Virus record (IMG/VR): IMGVR_UViG_3300033388_006324
Span: 1-51,289 of that record
Reading direction: 5' to 3' (one strand)
Length of the DNA stretch: 51,289 nucleotides
From: a virus
Positions 33,531-40,899 of the stretch are shown here, piece after piece (positions within the stretch are counted from its first letter, which is position 1; every line of letters begins with the position of its first letter). A model generated the notes under the pieces. That model saw only the letters and a program-made list of their open reading frames with translations. It was not told the origin of the DNA and did no database searches. Position numbers and translations under genes: made by a program.

Positions 33531-35282
33531 TTATAGCAATGGTCTTTGTTTTAATCTTTGTTTGGCAATTTCAAAATACTCCTTATCAAGTTCTATTCCT
33601 ATAAAATCTCTACCAGTATTTATACAAGCTATACCAGTAGTTCCACTTCCCATGAACGGATCTAATACCATTCCTCCTGTAGGAGTTTTGGTTAGAGTAC
33701 ATAAATATTCCATTAGTTTAAGAGGCTTTACTGTTGGATGGAAGTTACTTTTAGGTTGAATTTGTTTGTGTTCTTTTTTTAATGATGCTCCTCCTAAATC
33801 CATTGTTTTACCCTCATTAGCCTGCATAGAACCAGCTACTCTTTTCTCCAATCCCTCACACCCCCTATTCCTTTCACTTTTTGAAGCTTTGGCACAATAT
33901 AGAAATCTTTTTGGTTCGGACTTTTCTATTTTTTGGATGTATTTTCTGATGGCAGGAAGCACATAACCAAACAATTTCAAAAGGTTTTTCGTAGTCGGGG
34001 TGGTGTCTATGTTGTCCAGGTTTTCCACATAACTGGCAAGGTTCTGGATTAGGATACATTTTCTGTAATTTCCGATAAAGTCCTGAATAGCTTGTAATTC
34101 CTCGTTCTTGGAAACCAAGTTCTTTATTTTTACAAGTTCTTGAACAATAGACATTCCGCATAAGTCGCACAGGTTTCCCACATACTTTACAAGCTGGACG
34201 CTTTTTTCGTTTAGACTCTGCGTAGCATTTTGCTGAGCAGTAGGTTCTATGATTTGATTTATATTCTTCCCACTCTTTTCCACAAATTGGGCAAACTTGT
34301 TTTTGCTTTGACATAAGTTTTCTTTATTATTTAACTTAGTGTCGGTATAACAATAATGACAAACATTGTCAATTTTTATATTCTTAAAGAATCTAGAAGC
34401 ACCTCCTTTGTCGTTGTGACCACTTATAATATTTGGTTGAGAATTATAATCTCCAAAAGCGTTAGTATCTTTTTTCCCATTTGGATTTCTTTTTCCAATA
34501 GTTGATTTACTCTCCCCACTTTGTTCATCTAACATCTTTCCTGCTTCTTCATCTAGGATAATGTTAGCTGGAAATCTGCCTTGCACTTCTTGTCCTTTGT
34601 ATTTGTCATCAAAACTACAATTAAATGTTCCTTTCTTTGCTTTTGCCGGTGTACTAAATCGTTTTTCCGTCCCTATCCTCCCTCCGTCTATATTCAGGCC
34701 ACTAACTCCCCATTTAAGAGCATTGTTAGCATAAGTTCCATCGTTTGGTTTTTGACATACAAGTATTGATTCGTAGCTCGGCTTTAATGCGTGGGATTTC
34801 CAACCATTCCAGAGTTTGGCTTCGGAAGTTGTTGGTTCGGTAATATCTAATTCTTTTTTAGCAGTTTTCCCACTATTATAATTGCCACCTTGAATATCAA
34901 TTGTTCCTTGTATAGTTCTTTTCCCAATGATTTTTCTCTCGTGTTCTTTGTCCAACTGCTTACTTATATCAGTAGCTTTCGGAAAACCTGAGCCATACAT
35001 ATACATAATAGTATCCTTTAGTATAAATCCAGCGTCTTCTACTTTTACTGCCATTCTATGTTGAGTTCTGCTACCTGCAAAGATTAAAGCAGTTCCTCCT
35101 GGTTTCAATACCCTAAGAGCTTCTTTCCATATCTCAATAGAAGGAACATCATAATCCCATTTTTTACCCATAAATGATAATCCATAAGGAGGATCAGTAA
35201 TTATCGTGTCAATACTATTGTTTGGAAGTTCTTTCATTTTTTCTAAGCAATTTCCTAGAATTAATTTTATATTATTTTGCAT
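33531..35282 (-). CDS. DNA methyltransferase (N6/N4) with internal insert
   Basis: The 583-residue reading frame begins with ILGNCLEKMKELPNNSIDTI and catalytic DPPYGLSFMGKKWD (residues 31-44). It ends with HPTVKP (515-520), the SAM-binding DPFMGSGTTG (541-550) and a typical IGIELDKEYFEIAKQRL. Residues 1-298 and 460-583 form one normal methyltransferase of about 420 residues. Residues 300-459 interrupt the conserved SRFF/YCAKASKSERN motif and are not methyltransferase sequence. That insert keeps the frame open while a second gene (HNH, 33874-34314) is read in another frame through it. Activity of the interrupted protein is uncertain. Confidence 0.8.
   Translation of the reverse strand: MQNNIKLILGNCLEKMKELPNNSIDTIITDPPYGLSFMGKKWDYDVPSIEIWKEALRVLKPGGTALIFAGSRTQHRMAVKVEDAGFILKDTIMYMYGSGFPKATDISKQLDKEHERKIIGKRTIQGTIDIQGGNYNSGKTAKKELDITEPTTSEAKLWNGWKSHALKPSYESILVCQKPNDGTYANNALKWGVSGLNIDGGRIGTEKRFSTPAKAKKGTFNCSFDDKYKGQEVQGRFPANIILDEEAGKMLDEQSGESKSTIGKRNPNGKKDTNAFGDYNSQPNIISGHNDKGGASRFFKNIKIDNVCHYCYTDTKLNNKENLCQSKNKFAQFVEKSGKNINQIIEPTAQQNATQSLNEKSVQLVKYVGNLCDLCGMSIVQELVKIKNLVSKNEELQAIQDFIGNYRKCILIQNLASYVENLDNIDTTPTTKNLLKLFGYVLPAIRKYIQKIEKSEPKRFLYCAKASKSERNRGCEGLEKRVAGSMQANEGKTMDLGGASLKKEHKQIQPKSNFHPTVKPLKLMEYLCTLTKTPTGGMVLDPFMGSGTTGIACINTGRDFIGIELDKEYFEIAKQRLKQRPLL
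33874..34314 (-). CDS. HNH endonuclease nested out of frame in the methyltransferase
   Basis: In a frame different from the methyltransferase, the same strand encodes a 146-residue protein with three CxxC-type knuckles (CPICG, CKVCG, CQLCG) and an HNH/HHPDY core: HRHHPDYEKPFEIVWLCASCHQKIH (His104, His105, Cys118, Cys121, His122, His126). The start is the ATG at 34314. Both frames are open for the full length. The motif quality shows that this is the selected HNH frame. It is presumably a homing endonuclease embedded in its target gene. Confidence 0.8.
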   Translation of the reverse strand: MSKQKQVCPICGKEWEEYKSNHRTYCSAKCYAESKRKKRPACKVCGKPVRLMRNVYCSRTCKNKELGFQERGITSYSGLYRKLQKMYPNPEPCQLCGKPGQHRHHPDYEKPFEIVWLCASCHQKIHPKNRKVRTKKISILCQSFKK

Positions 35283-35309
35283 AAATGTTTATTTTTTTTA
35301 TTATTATCT

Positions 35310-35489
35310 TTAATATATAAATGAATTATGTTTTTGATTTTTCAAGCTATTAAGTTTTTTAACAATTTCTGCATTCCTTTTATAAAGTTTGGCCCACTTA
35401 GCTTTTTCTTTCCAGCTTTTAGTGGGTAATATGTTTTTCATTATTTTTTCATTTTCGTACATTTCTTTTTTTAAAAGTTTAGTTTCCAT
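35310..35489 (-). CDS. Small basic protein (59 aa)
   Basis: A 59-residue, Lys-rich helical protein (METKLLKKEMYENEKIMKN), with WKEKAKWAKLYKRN near the middle. The pattern resembles small phage DNA- or RNA-associated peptides but I recognise no family. It lies between the methyltransferase and a 19-residue membrane peptide, on the same strand, with the usual A/T leader. Confidence 0.5.
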   Translation of the reverse strand: METKLLKKEMYENEKIMKNILPTKSWKEKAKWAKLYKRNAEIVKKLNSLKNQKHNSFIY

Positions 35490-35493
35490 AGTT

Positions 35494-35553
35494 TTATTTT
35501 TTAGTTGTAGTTATAATTATTACACCTAGTAGTATTATAATTGAAGTTAACAT
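35494..35553 (-). CDS. Membrane micro-peptide (19 aa)
   Basis: MLTSIIILLGVIIITTTKK is a single hydrophobic span with a Lys-Lys end. Its ATG overlaps the end of the upstream gene. It could be chance, but several like it occur in this arm. Confidence 0.3.
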   Translation of the reverse strand: MLTSIIILLGVIIITTTKK

Positions 35554-35858
35554 GATATTCTATAATCTTTAGCGGTATAATTCCCTAAGAATTTTCCTTG
35601 TTTTTCTTTTATAATTATCTTTTCATCACAAATCGGGCATTTAACATAGTAAATCTTTTTTTCGTAGATGTTGCCAATAGCGATATATTCATCGTTATAA
35701 CCAGCTACATCTTTTCCTGGATTGTAACAATTAAAAACCCACTCATCACTATGTTCATCTGGCTGAACACGTATTTCCTCTTTTCTAATTTTTATGTCAT
35801 TCTCGTTATATTTAAATTTGTGAATACCGTTGAATGCTTCGTGTTGTATTTGTGCCAT
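35547..35858 (-). CDS. Hypothetical protein with CxxC site
   Basis: The 103-residue protein has a charged N-terminal half (IRKEEIRVQPDEHSDEWVFNCYNPG) and a C-terminal half with KCPICDEKIIIKE, a single CxxC knuckle, plus a terminal Cys. It could bind one zinc ion. No family is recognised. The gene lies in a row of short accessory genes. Confidence 0.55.
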   Translation of the reverse strand: MAQIQHEAFNGIHKFKYNENDIKIRKEEIRVQPDEHSDEWVFNCYNPGKDVAGYNDEYIAIGNIYEKKIYYVKCPICDEKIIIKEKQGKFLGNYTAKDYRISC

Positions 35859-35885
35859 AGTTATTTTTTTAGTTTAATTATTTTA

Positions 35886-36054
35886 TTAAATATCGAACTC
35901 AATAACAATATCGTCAGCTAAACAACTTAAATCTACCTCAACTCCATCATAACGCAAATAGCTAGCTACTTCTTCGCTGTTTTGAGAGAGCCCATTGAGT
36001 TCATTCAGTATATCTACTGCCACTTTTAAGAGTAATTTTTTTCTTTTGTTCATA
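35886..36054 (-). pseudogene. Small acidic ORF, apparently frameshifted
   Basis: Two overlapping frames cover this stretch. From the ATG at 36054 the frame reads MNKRKKLLLKVAVDILNE and then loses coding character. From the ATG at 36005 another frame reads MKLNGLSQNSEEVASYLRYD and then an acidic Val/Leu-rich end to 35886 (39 residues). The two halves join naturally if one A in the run near 36000-36002 is dropped. This is either a frameshifted gene, a sequence error, or a separate 39-residue gene. Confidence 0.35.
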
Positions 36055-36078
36055 TTTTTTGTTTAATTGTTAATCCTT

Positions 36079-36111
36079 AGTTCATCTAAAGTTCGTCTAA
36101 ACTTCGTCTAA
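36079..36111. repeat. 11-bp tandem repeats, array 1 (3 units)
   Basis: Units AGTTCATCTAA, AGTTCGTCTAA and ACTTCGTCTAA follow each other without gaps. They span the stop and last codons of the gene at 36086-36421, encoding part of RRSLDEL. A related array is at 38537-38580. Confidence 0.7.
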
Positions 36112-36421
36112 ACCTTTTTATTTCCTTTAAAAATTTAATTACATCTTTTTCTTTTTTAAAATCGTATTCTGTTTTTTTATCTGTTACTGTTGCCTCGGAT
36201 TCCATTGTCGGCACTTCATATAGCCAATAGGTTAGCCAATCTTCTACTTCCTTGTCCCCCAAATCTAGCCCCTCCAAATAGGCAGATACACAATTACCCA
36301 TAATAATAGGAGAAAATTCATTAGGAGCCATTTCTTTAACAAAATTAGTAACAGCATCATCAAGTTTTCTATCTTCCTTTTCCCACTTCTTAAGGTTTTT
36401 TAATATTTTTTTCCAATTCAT
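36086..36421 (-). CDS. Hypothetical acidic protein
   Basis: The 111-residue protein is helical and acidic, with NWKKILKNLKKWEKEDRKLDDAV at the start and AYLEGLDLGDKEVEDWLTYWLYEVP in the middle. Its C-terminus is encoded by the 11-bp tandem repeats. I recognise no family. It is separated by 9 bp from the gene upstream and probably belongs to the same operon. Confidence 0.6.
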   Translation of the reverse strand: MNWKKILKNLKKWEKEDRKLDDAVTNFVKEMAPNEFSPIIMGNCVSAYLEGLDLGDKEVEDWLTYWLYEVPTMESEATVTDKKTEYDFKKEKDVIKFLKEIKRFRRSLDEL

Positions 36422-36430
36422 AATTGTTAT

Positions 36431-36787
36431 TTAAAATCTTATTTTTGTTAATCTTTCAATATGTTTTTTGACAAAATCTTCAGCTCCACGTATCCTTGTT
36501 TCAAAATAATTCAAATCATCAGGAGAATTTTCAATCTGATGTTTCCATTCGTTAATAATAAATTCTCTTAGTGAAGTAAACAAATTAGCATACATTTCTC
36601 CTTCGTTTATGTGGCTATAATATAAATCTTGTGCCTCTCTTATGCTTGGCACCGCATCTTTTTTATCCAAAGCGAATGCGAAATTTTCAAGGGCATAAAA
36701 TAACCTCTTTGGTTTATTTTCTAATTCATCTAAATCAAGAATTAAACTTTCTATAGCTTTTATTTGGTCTTCGTTGAATTTTTTCAT
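36431..36787 (-). CDS. Hypothetical protein
   Basis: A 118-residue helical protein (FNEDQIKAIESLILDLDELENK at the start, then YALENFAFALDKKDAVPS). It has no cysteine-rich or catalytic motif that I can see. A GC-containing hairpin sits 30 bp upstream of its start in the transcript leader. Function unknown. Confidence 0.6.
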   Translation of the reverse strand: MKKFNEDQIKAIESLILDLDELENKPKRLFYALENFAFALDKKDAVPSIREAQDLYYSHINEGEMYANLFTSLREFIINEWKHQIENSPDDLNYFETRIRGAEDFVKKHIERLTKIRF

Positions 36788-36816
36788 ATTATTAATTTAA
36801 TTTTTTAACTTTTTAT

Positions 36817-36838
36817 CCATCCCCAAAATTGGGGAAGG
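36817..36838 (-). other. 5'-leader hairpin
   Basis: CCATCCCC and GGGGAAGG flank AAAATT, giving a stem of about eight pairs with one mismatch. It lies 30 bp before the ATG at 36787. A similar hairpin (38512-38533) precedes the RNA ligase gene. Confidence 0.5.
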
Positions 36839-36849
36839 CTATTTGTCAA

Positions 36850-37179
36850 CTAATAATGAAACCAACCTGTCCAATAATATGGTATCAAATTAAAATTAGT
36901 TAACGCTATCATTATTTTGAATACTATTAAGGGTATTAGAATAGTATAAGCTATATTTTGCATTTTTTTATCTTCAGTTATTTGATAGACTAGATGAGGA
37001 ATAAACATCACTAGCAAATAGAAAAATAGAGTAATAAGCACCATCCCTAGCATTCCTCCATAATGCCAAATATAACGGATTAGAGGGTTCTCTTCCACTC
37101 TCCAATCCGCTTGGATAATGGTTGACCAGAAGTCCAGAATAACTGCTATTGTCCAAATTGTATTGACAAATTTTTTCAT
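36850..37179 (-). CDS. Multi-span membrane protein
   Basis: The 109-residue protein has three hydrophobic segments: about residues 8-24 (IWTIAVILDFWSTIIQA), 41-60 (GMLGMVLITLFFYLLVMFIP) and 77-97 (IAYTILIPLIVFKIMIAL). A short charged loop contains WRVEENPLIRYIWH. It resembles small DUF5658-like membrane proteins. It is 4 bp downstream of another membrane-peptide gene. Role unknown; superinfection exclusion or lysis are possibilities only. Confidence 0.6.
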   Translation of the reverse strand: MKKFVNTIWTIAVILDFWSTIIQADWRVEENPLIRYIWHYGGMLGMVLITLFFYLLVMFIPHLVYQITEDKKMQNIAYTILIPLIVFKIMIALTNFNLIPYYWTGWFHY

Positions 37180-37183
37180 AATT

Positions 37184-37336
37184 TTACAGTCCTGCTAGAC
37201 CTAGCATAATCCCGAAGAAAAATGCCATCGCTAGAAAAACCACATAGATTGAACCAAATACATAAATGGCTTTCTCGTACCATTTATTTAATACCCACTC
37301 TCTTTTCATCTCTTCCTTGTTAATGATTGTTTTCAT
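37184..37336 (-). CDS. Small membrane protein (50 aa)
   Basis: The ORF has a charged N-terminal half (MKTIINKEEMKREWVLNKWYEK) and one membrane span (AIYVFGSIYVVFLAMAFFFGIMLGLAGL). The leader is A/T-rich without a Shine-Dalgarno sequence. It is adjacent to the three-span protein downstream and may act with it. Confidence 0.55.
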   Translation of the reverse strand: MKTIINKEEMKREWVLNKWYEKAIYVFGSIYVVFLAMAFFFGIMLGLAGL

Positions 37337-37342
37337 ATTTTT

Positions 37343-37561
37343 TTATTTAATTATTATTTTATCTTTGCTATACGCCGTCCTTAACCAAACAGCTACTTTA
37401 TACAATATGTTACCAGATAGAGGAATTTCCAACGCACGACTAATAGCAGTAAGTCCTATTTCCCCTTTCATCCAAGCAACAGCTAGTTCAATTTCTTCAT
37501 CTGTTGGAAGTTTCCTGTTACTTTTATACTGTTTAGCCTTTTCTAACAATGTTTTTGTCAT
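37343..37561 (-). CDS. Small helix-turn-helix-like protein
   Basis: The 72-residue protein contains LPTDEEIELAVAWMKGEIGLTAISRALEIPLSGNILYKVAVWL. The AWMKGEIGLTAISRALEIP part has the spacing of a helix-turn-helix, as in small phage regulators. The ends are basic. I infer possible DNA binding; the target is unknown. Confidence 0.5.
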   Translation of the reverse strand: MTKTLLEKAKQYKSNRKLPTDEEIELAVAWMKGEIGLTAISRALEIPLSGNILYKVAVWLRTAYSKDKIIIK

Positions 37562-37574
37562 TTTTTTAATTTAA

Positions 37575-38483
37575 TTATTTAAAACTTCTTTTTAACAATT
37601 TCTTTTTGTAAAATTCTGGAAATCCTTTGGTAGAATATCTTAATAATTCTTTTCCAAATTCATTCCAAAGAAATTTTTTAATGTTATCTATTTCTTCTTC
37701 GGTAATATCTCGTTGGATTTCTTTAATTAGTTTTCCAATATCTTTTGGGCTATTATCTAAGTCATCTTTTTCTGCTAAATGTTGGATTGATTTGTCCCAC
37801 CTAGCTTCTGTTTTATAGCTATCTTTGAATGTTTGCCACTTTCCTCCTGTTGTTTTTTTGTTTTTCCAATTTTTTCTATGAACTTCTTTAAATTCCTCTG
37901 AAACATATTTTCCAGCCATAACTGGAATTGGTTGTCCGCCTAATAAGAAAGGCTGATAATAGTTTTTTGCCACTACTCCCTCTATTTTAGATTTACCTAG
38001 AATGCTTTCTTTTTCAAGCATTTCTAAAAAAACTTCTTGATTATCAATTTTTCCTTTAAAAATTAAAGGAACTGTTTCTATGTTCAGCTTATCTGCATAT
38101 TTTTTTAACTCTTCATAATTATCAATAAACCTTGTCCCAGTTTCCTCGGAAATTCCAAATAATATCAAATTATTTTTTGGCACTCTGGAATATTCCAAAG
38201 TATTATGATGAGGACTATTCAAATATTCGCAATAAAAAACTGTATTATTAGGTATCTTATCTTCAATAGATTGGATATAATCAGTTCCTACTGTAAACAT
38301 CTTAGTTGGATTGTCAAAAAAAAGTTGTGCTCCTTTGCTTCTAGCAAATAGTTCATTATCAATCTTACCAAATACAAATTGAGATCCATCTATTTTTTCT
38401 GTTATTTCTACTGCTGGACTGTCAAAGATGGTAGAAATATAATCAGTGCCTATCGCAAATATTTTTGGGAATGCTTTTAACAT
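37575..38483 (-). CDS. RNA ligase (Rnl2-like)
   Basis: The 302-residue protein has nucleotidyltransferase motifs: KIDGS (Lys30, the AMP-accepting lysine), a motif-III-like YCEYL (84-88), motif IV EGVVAK (168-173) and motif V MAGKYV (189-194). These fit the RNA ligase family used by phages to repair cut tRNAs or other RNAs in response to host anticodon nucleases. The C-terminal 100 residues are a charged helical domain. Its leader holds a hairpin and the four-unit 11-bp repeat array. Confidence 0.8.
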   Translation of the reverse strand: MLKAFPKIFAIGTDYISTIFDSPAVEITEKIDGSQFVFGKIDNELFARSKGAQLFFDNPTKMFTVGTDYIQSIEDKIPNNTVFYCEYLNSPHHNTLEYSRVPKNNLILFGISEETGTRFIDNYEELKKYADKLNIETVPLIFKGKIDNQEVFLEMLEKESILGKSKIEGVVAKNYYQPFLLGGQPIPVMAGKYVSEEFKEVHRKNWKNKKTTGGKWQTFKDSYKTEARWDKSIQHLAEKDDLDNSPKDIGKLIKEIQRDITEEEIDNIKKFLWNEFGKELLRYSTKGFPEFYKKKLLKRSFK

Positions 38484-38511
38484 AGTTTTAATTTAATTAT
38501 TAAATCTTTGC

Positions 38512-38533
38512 CCTTCCCAGAATTTGGGGAAGG
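38512..38533 (-). other. 5'-leader hairpin of RNA ligase gene
   Basis: CCTTCCC (38512-38518) and GGGAAGG (38527-38533) form a 7-bp stem. It lies 28 bp before the ATG at 38483 and resembles the hairpin at 36817-36838. Confidence 0.5.
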
Positions 38534-38536
38534 CTT

Positions 38537-38580
38537 AGTTCGTCTAAAGTTTATCTAAAGTTCAACTAAAGTTTATCTAA
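38537..38580. repeat. 11-bp tandem repeats, array 2 (4 units)
   Basis: Four gapless units AGTTCGTCTAA, AGTTTATCTAA, AGTTCAACTAA and AGTTTATCTAA lie in noncoding DNA upstream of the RNA ligase gene. The unit length equals about one helical turn. Confidence 0.75.
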
Positions 38581-38605
38581 AGTTTTCTTTTTCATATTTT
38601 TTAAT

Positions 38606-38677
38606 TTAATTATTTATAATTGCGATAATTATCGGAAATAATAATATCCAGATAATAATTACGTTTGTCATATCCAT
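38606..38677 (-). CDS. Membrane micro-peptide (23 aa)
   Basis: MDMTNVIIIWILLFPIIIAI followed by INN is a single membrane span. The start at 38677 has an A-rich leader; a second ATG at 38671 is in frame. No family recognised. Confidence 0.4.
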   Translation of the reverse strand: MDMTNVIIIWILLFPIIIAIINN

Positions 38678-38682
38678 AAGTT

Positions 38683-38778
38683 TTATTTCCAACAATCATC
38701 AAATACACTTAGATACTTAAGCCATATCGATATTTTATTGTTATGGCTACATAGCCATTGGTGTATTTTACATTTCAT
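38683..38778 (-). CDS. Small Cys/Trp-rich peptide (31 aa)
   Basis: This 31-residue ORF (MKCKIHQWLCSHNNKISIWL and on) has three cysteines and two histidines and a leader typical of the phage. Such MKCK-H-W starts are common in tiny phage zinc-binding proteins. Support is limited to start context and composition. Confidence 0.4.
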   Translation of the reverse strand: MKCKIHQWLCSHNNKISIWLKYLSVFDDCWK

Positions 38779-38795
38779 TTTTTTTAAATAATTAA

Positions 38796-38906
38796 TTAAA
38801 AAAATCTTTTAAATATTATTAAAGCTTCAATTGCTAATATAGAAATTAGCCAAAGAAAAATGAGAATGCTTATTAAATCTTCAATTTTAACTTTGTTTTT
38901 TTTCAT
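38796..38906 (-). CDS. Membrane micro-peptide (36 aa)
   Basis: A short charged N-terminus (MKKNKVKIED) precedes a 22-residue span (LISILIFLWLISILAIEALIIF) and a basic end. The leader AATTAAATTAAAAA precedes the ATG. It is one of seven or so similar membrane peptides in this arm. Confidence 0.5.
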   Translation of the reverse strand: MKKNKVKIEDLISILIFLWLISILAIEALIIFKRFF

Positions 38907-38924
38907 AATTTTTAATTTAATTAA

Positions 38925-39482
38925 TTATACTAAAATCTTGCCATCTTTTATTTTTCCTTTTTCTTTTAAAAGTTTAATTGCATCTTCTACTTCTTTATCT
39001 TTTTCTGGAATTACCTCTAATTTACCGTCTAAACAAATGGGGTCTGAAGCATTTTCTCTTCCTTTTTCCCAAGAGGTGCATTTAATAAAATTATAGCAAT
39101 TAAAAAAAGCATAATAAGATATTTTTTTACCATCAAAACTACCACCATTGAAATCCCTACCCTTGAAATTCCTACCATTGAAATCCCTACCATTAAAATC
39201 TCTACCATTAAAATCACGACAACTCAGGTCACTACTGTAGTCACTACCATCAATATCCCTACCATTGAAATCAAGACATCTCAAATTTCTACCGTTAAAA
39301 TCTCTGCCGTTGAAATTATACAGTTCTACATTATCCTCCAAATATATATTGTCACATCTGACATCTCTCAGCTCATTTTTAGTCGGTGAAAATTCAATCC
39401 TCACATCCTCACCATAGAGAATTAAATCTTTATCTTTGTTTACTAATTTTGCTAACTCTATTGAGTTTTTAATTATTATCAT
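38925..39482 (-). CDS. Pentapeptide-repeat protein
   Basis: Residues 50-118 of this 185-residue protein consist of pentapeptide units of the DFNGR type (for example RDFNGRDFNGRDFNGRNFKG), expected to fold into a right-handed quadrilateral beta-helix. The repeats are nearly exact in DNA (15-bp units at about 39130-39310), indicating recent expansion. Some pentapeptide proteins mimic DNA and bind gyrase; whether this one does is unknown. The C-terminal 60 residues are a separate charged domain. Confidence 0.75.
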   Translation of the reverse strand: MIIIKNSIELAKLVNKDKDLILYGEDVRIEFSPTKNELRDVRCDNIYLEDNVELYNFNGRDFNGRNLRCLDFNGRDIDGSDYSSDLSCRDFNGRDFNGRDFNGRNFKGRDFNGGSFDGKKISYYAFFNCYNFIKCTSWEKGRENASDPICLDGKLEVIPEKDKEVEDAIKLLKEKGKIKDGKILV

Positions 39483-39490
39483 TTTTTAAT

Positions 39491-39787
39491 TTAATTATTA
39501 TTTTTTCTAATTTTATATTTAATTGTTGGAGCTTCCCAAGGAAGTGGGTCTTTTTCTCCTGTATTTTTGATGTATATGTATAATCCTGCTAATTTTTCCT
39601 TATCTATTTTTTCTAATTCTTTAAAAAAATACCATTCTTTTCCATCAAAGCTACCAATCCCTAATACAGACAATCTATCATCACCGAATAATGGGCTATA
39701 CCCTCGGATGACTCCATTATCATATATATCAACTGCGACGAAATCTTGCCCTTGGTCTTCTAATTTTAATGTTTTTATTATTTTCAT
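39491..39787 (-). CDS. Hypothetical protein
   Basis: The 98-residue protein has a beta-rich start (IIKTLKLEDQGQDFVAVDIYDNGVIRGYSP) and a helical KELEKIDKEKLAGLYIYIKN. It is 8 bp upstream of the pentapeptide-repeat gene and probably co-transcribed. I recognise no family. Confidence 0.6.
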   Translation of the reverse strand: MKIIKTLKLEDQGQDFVAVDIYDNGVIRGYSPLFGDDRLSVLGIGSFDGKEWYFFKELEKIDKEKLAGLYIYIKNTGEKDPLPWEAPTIKYKIRKNNN

Positions 39788-39803
39788 AATTTTTTTTATT
39801 TAA

Positions 39804-40352
39804 TTATTTAAAACTTCTCCAGCAAGCCCACTCGTGTAGGTGTCCAGCTTTAATCTGCTTACTTGCCCATTCTGAGGAACAATCTAAATCAAAAGCACAT
39901 TCATCTGATACTTCAGGATGCCACTTTCTACTAATCTGGAAATACCCTCTATCATAGCTGTTATTCTTTGGATTGATACACTCAGGGTTGTCACGCTCTC
40001 CACAAGCCTTGTTCCAGCTACTCTCACACTGGATAAGGTTCATCGCCTTATCCACATCAGCTCCGAAGTAGCGGGATACTAGCTCTCTGGGTGTAATTTT
40101 ACCCGTTTGAGTTTTCTCCAATAGGGGTGCTTGCACTCCCCTATCCATTGTTGCAGACGTTACTTCTTTGGCTGACGCTCTATTATTAATCCATATAGTC
40201 TTAGTTGTTATCGGCTCAAATACTATCGGTGCTAGCATATATATCAGGGTGTAGGTAATTCCGATAATAATTCCGAGTGTAAATGTCAGGAATTTACTCT
40301 TCATAAATTGGTTTTTTTTCTTTTTAAACCAATTTTTAATTTTTGTTTTCAT
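39804..40352 (-). CDS. Membrane-anchored lytic transglycosylase-like protein
   Basis: The 182-residue protein has a basic N-terminus, a membrane span at about residues 20-45 (FLTFTLGIIIGITYTLIYMLAPIVF), a linker, and a lysozyme-like domain. In it, AMNLIQCESSWN carries the likely catalytic Glu110 and YDRGYFQIS follows. Four to six cysteines could form disulphides outside the cytoplasm. Transglycosylases cut peptidoglycan; this one would be displayed at the cell envelope. It is on the early-type minus arm, away from the GH25 endolysin, so a role in entry, envelope remodelling or as an alternative lysin is open. Confidence 0.7.
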   Translation of the reverse strand: MKTKIKNWFKKKKNQFMKSKFLTFTLGIIIGITYTLIYMLAPIVFEPITTKTIWINNRASAKEVTSATMDRGVQAPLLEKTQTGKITPRELVSRYFGADVDKAMNLIQCESSWNKACGERDNPECINPKNNSYDRGYFQISRKWHPEVSDECAFDLDCSSEWASKQIKAGHLHEWACWRSFK

Positions 40353-40404
40353 TTTTGTTTTTTGTCCCTTACACCCATAGGATTTTTAATTATTAACTAA
40401 TTTT

Positions 40405-40833
40405 TTATCTATGTATTCTTTCCCCCATTTTTTTAATATTTCCATTTTTCAGACGAATAATTCTTTTTTCAGCGTCTTCTATGCTGTCAAAATATTCTCT
40501 CTTTTTTATATTAATAATTTTTTTAACCTTTTCAAGAACTGGTGTGTCAGTTCTTGAATCTAAATGACGGAAGCAAGCCTCTATGGAGCCTCGAACGAAT
40601 CCTAGATAACCCTCTACTAATGCCATTTCTTTATCTTCATTTATCTCTAGAATTCTAGAGATAAATAAGTTCCAACCTGTTGTTTTTTCGGGATTTAGCG
40701 GAACAAGTATTTCCCCGTCTACTAGTTGATTTATTCTTTCATATTTATCGCCGTCTATCATCTTCCCTGTTTCATCAGCGAAATGATAGGTAGAATAATA
40801 TAACTCATTAACTACATACTCATATTTTTTCAT
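40405..40833 (-). CDS. Hypothetical protein
   Basis: The 142-residue protein has aromatic-rich start YEYVVNELYYSTYHFADETGKMIDG, a middle EILVPLNPEKTTGWNLFISRI and a helical basic end. I recognise no family. Its leader contains the dyad GACTTGCTTAGGTC, which also occurs upstream of the gene at 44564-44896, so the two genes may be co-regulated. Confidence 0.6.
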   Translation of the reverse strand: MKKYEYVVNELYYSTYHFADETGKMIDGDKYERINQLVDGEILVPLNPEKTTGWNLFISRILEINEDKEMALVEGYLGFVRGSIEACFRHLDSRTDTPVLEKVKKIINIKKREYFDSIEDAEKRIIRLKNGNIKKMGERIHR

Positions 40834-40869
40834 AATTTTTTTTAATTTAATTTATTAATTTATGAGAGA

Positions 40870-40893
40870 GCAGTTTTTTGACTTGCTTAGGTC
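40870..40893. promoter_or_regulatory. Candidate operator, copy 1
   Basis: GCAGTTTTTT followed by GACTTGCTTAGGTC. The second part is a near-dyad (GACTTG/TAGGTC). It matches 20 of 24 positions at 44926-44949, and both copies lie between two genes just upstream of a minus-strand start. Confidence 0.5.
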
Positions 40894-40899
40894 GTGGGT

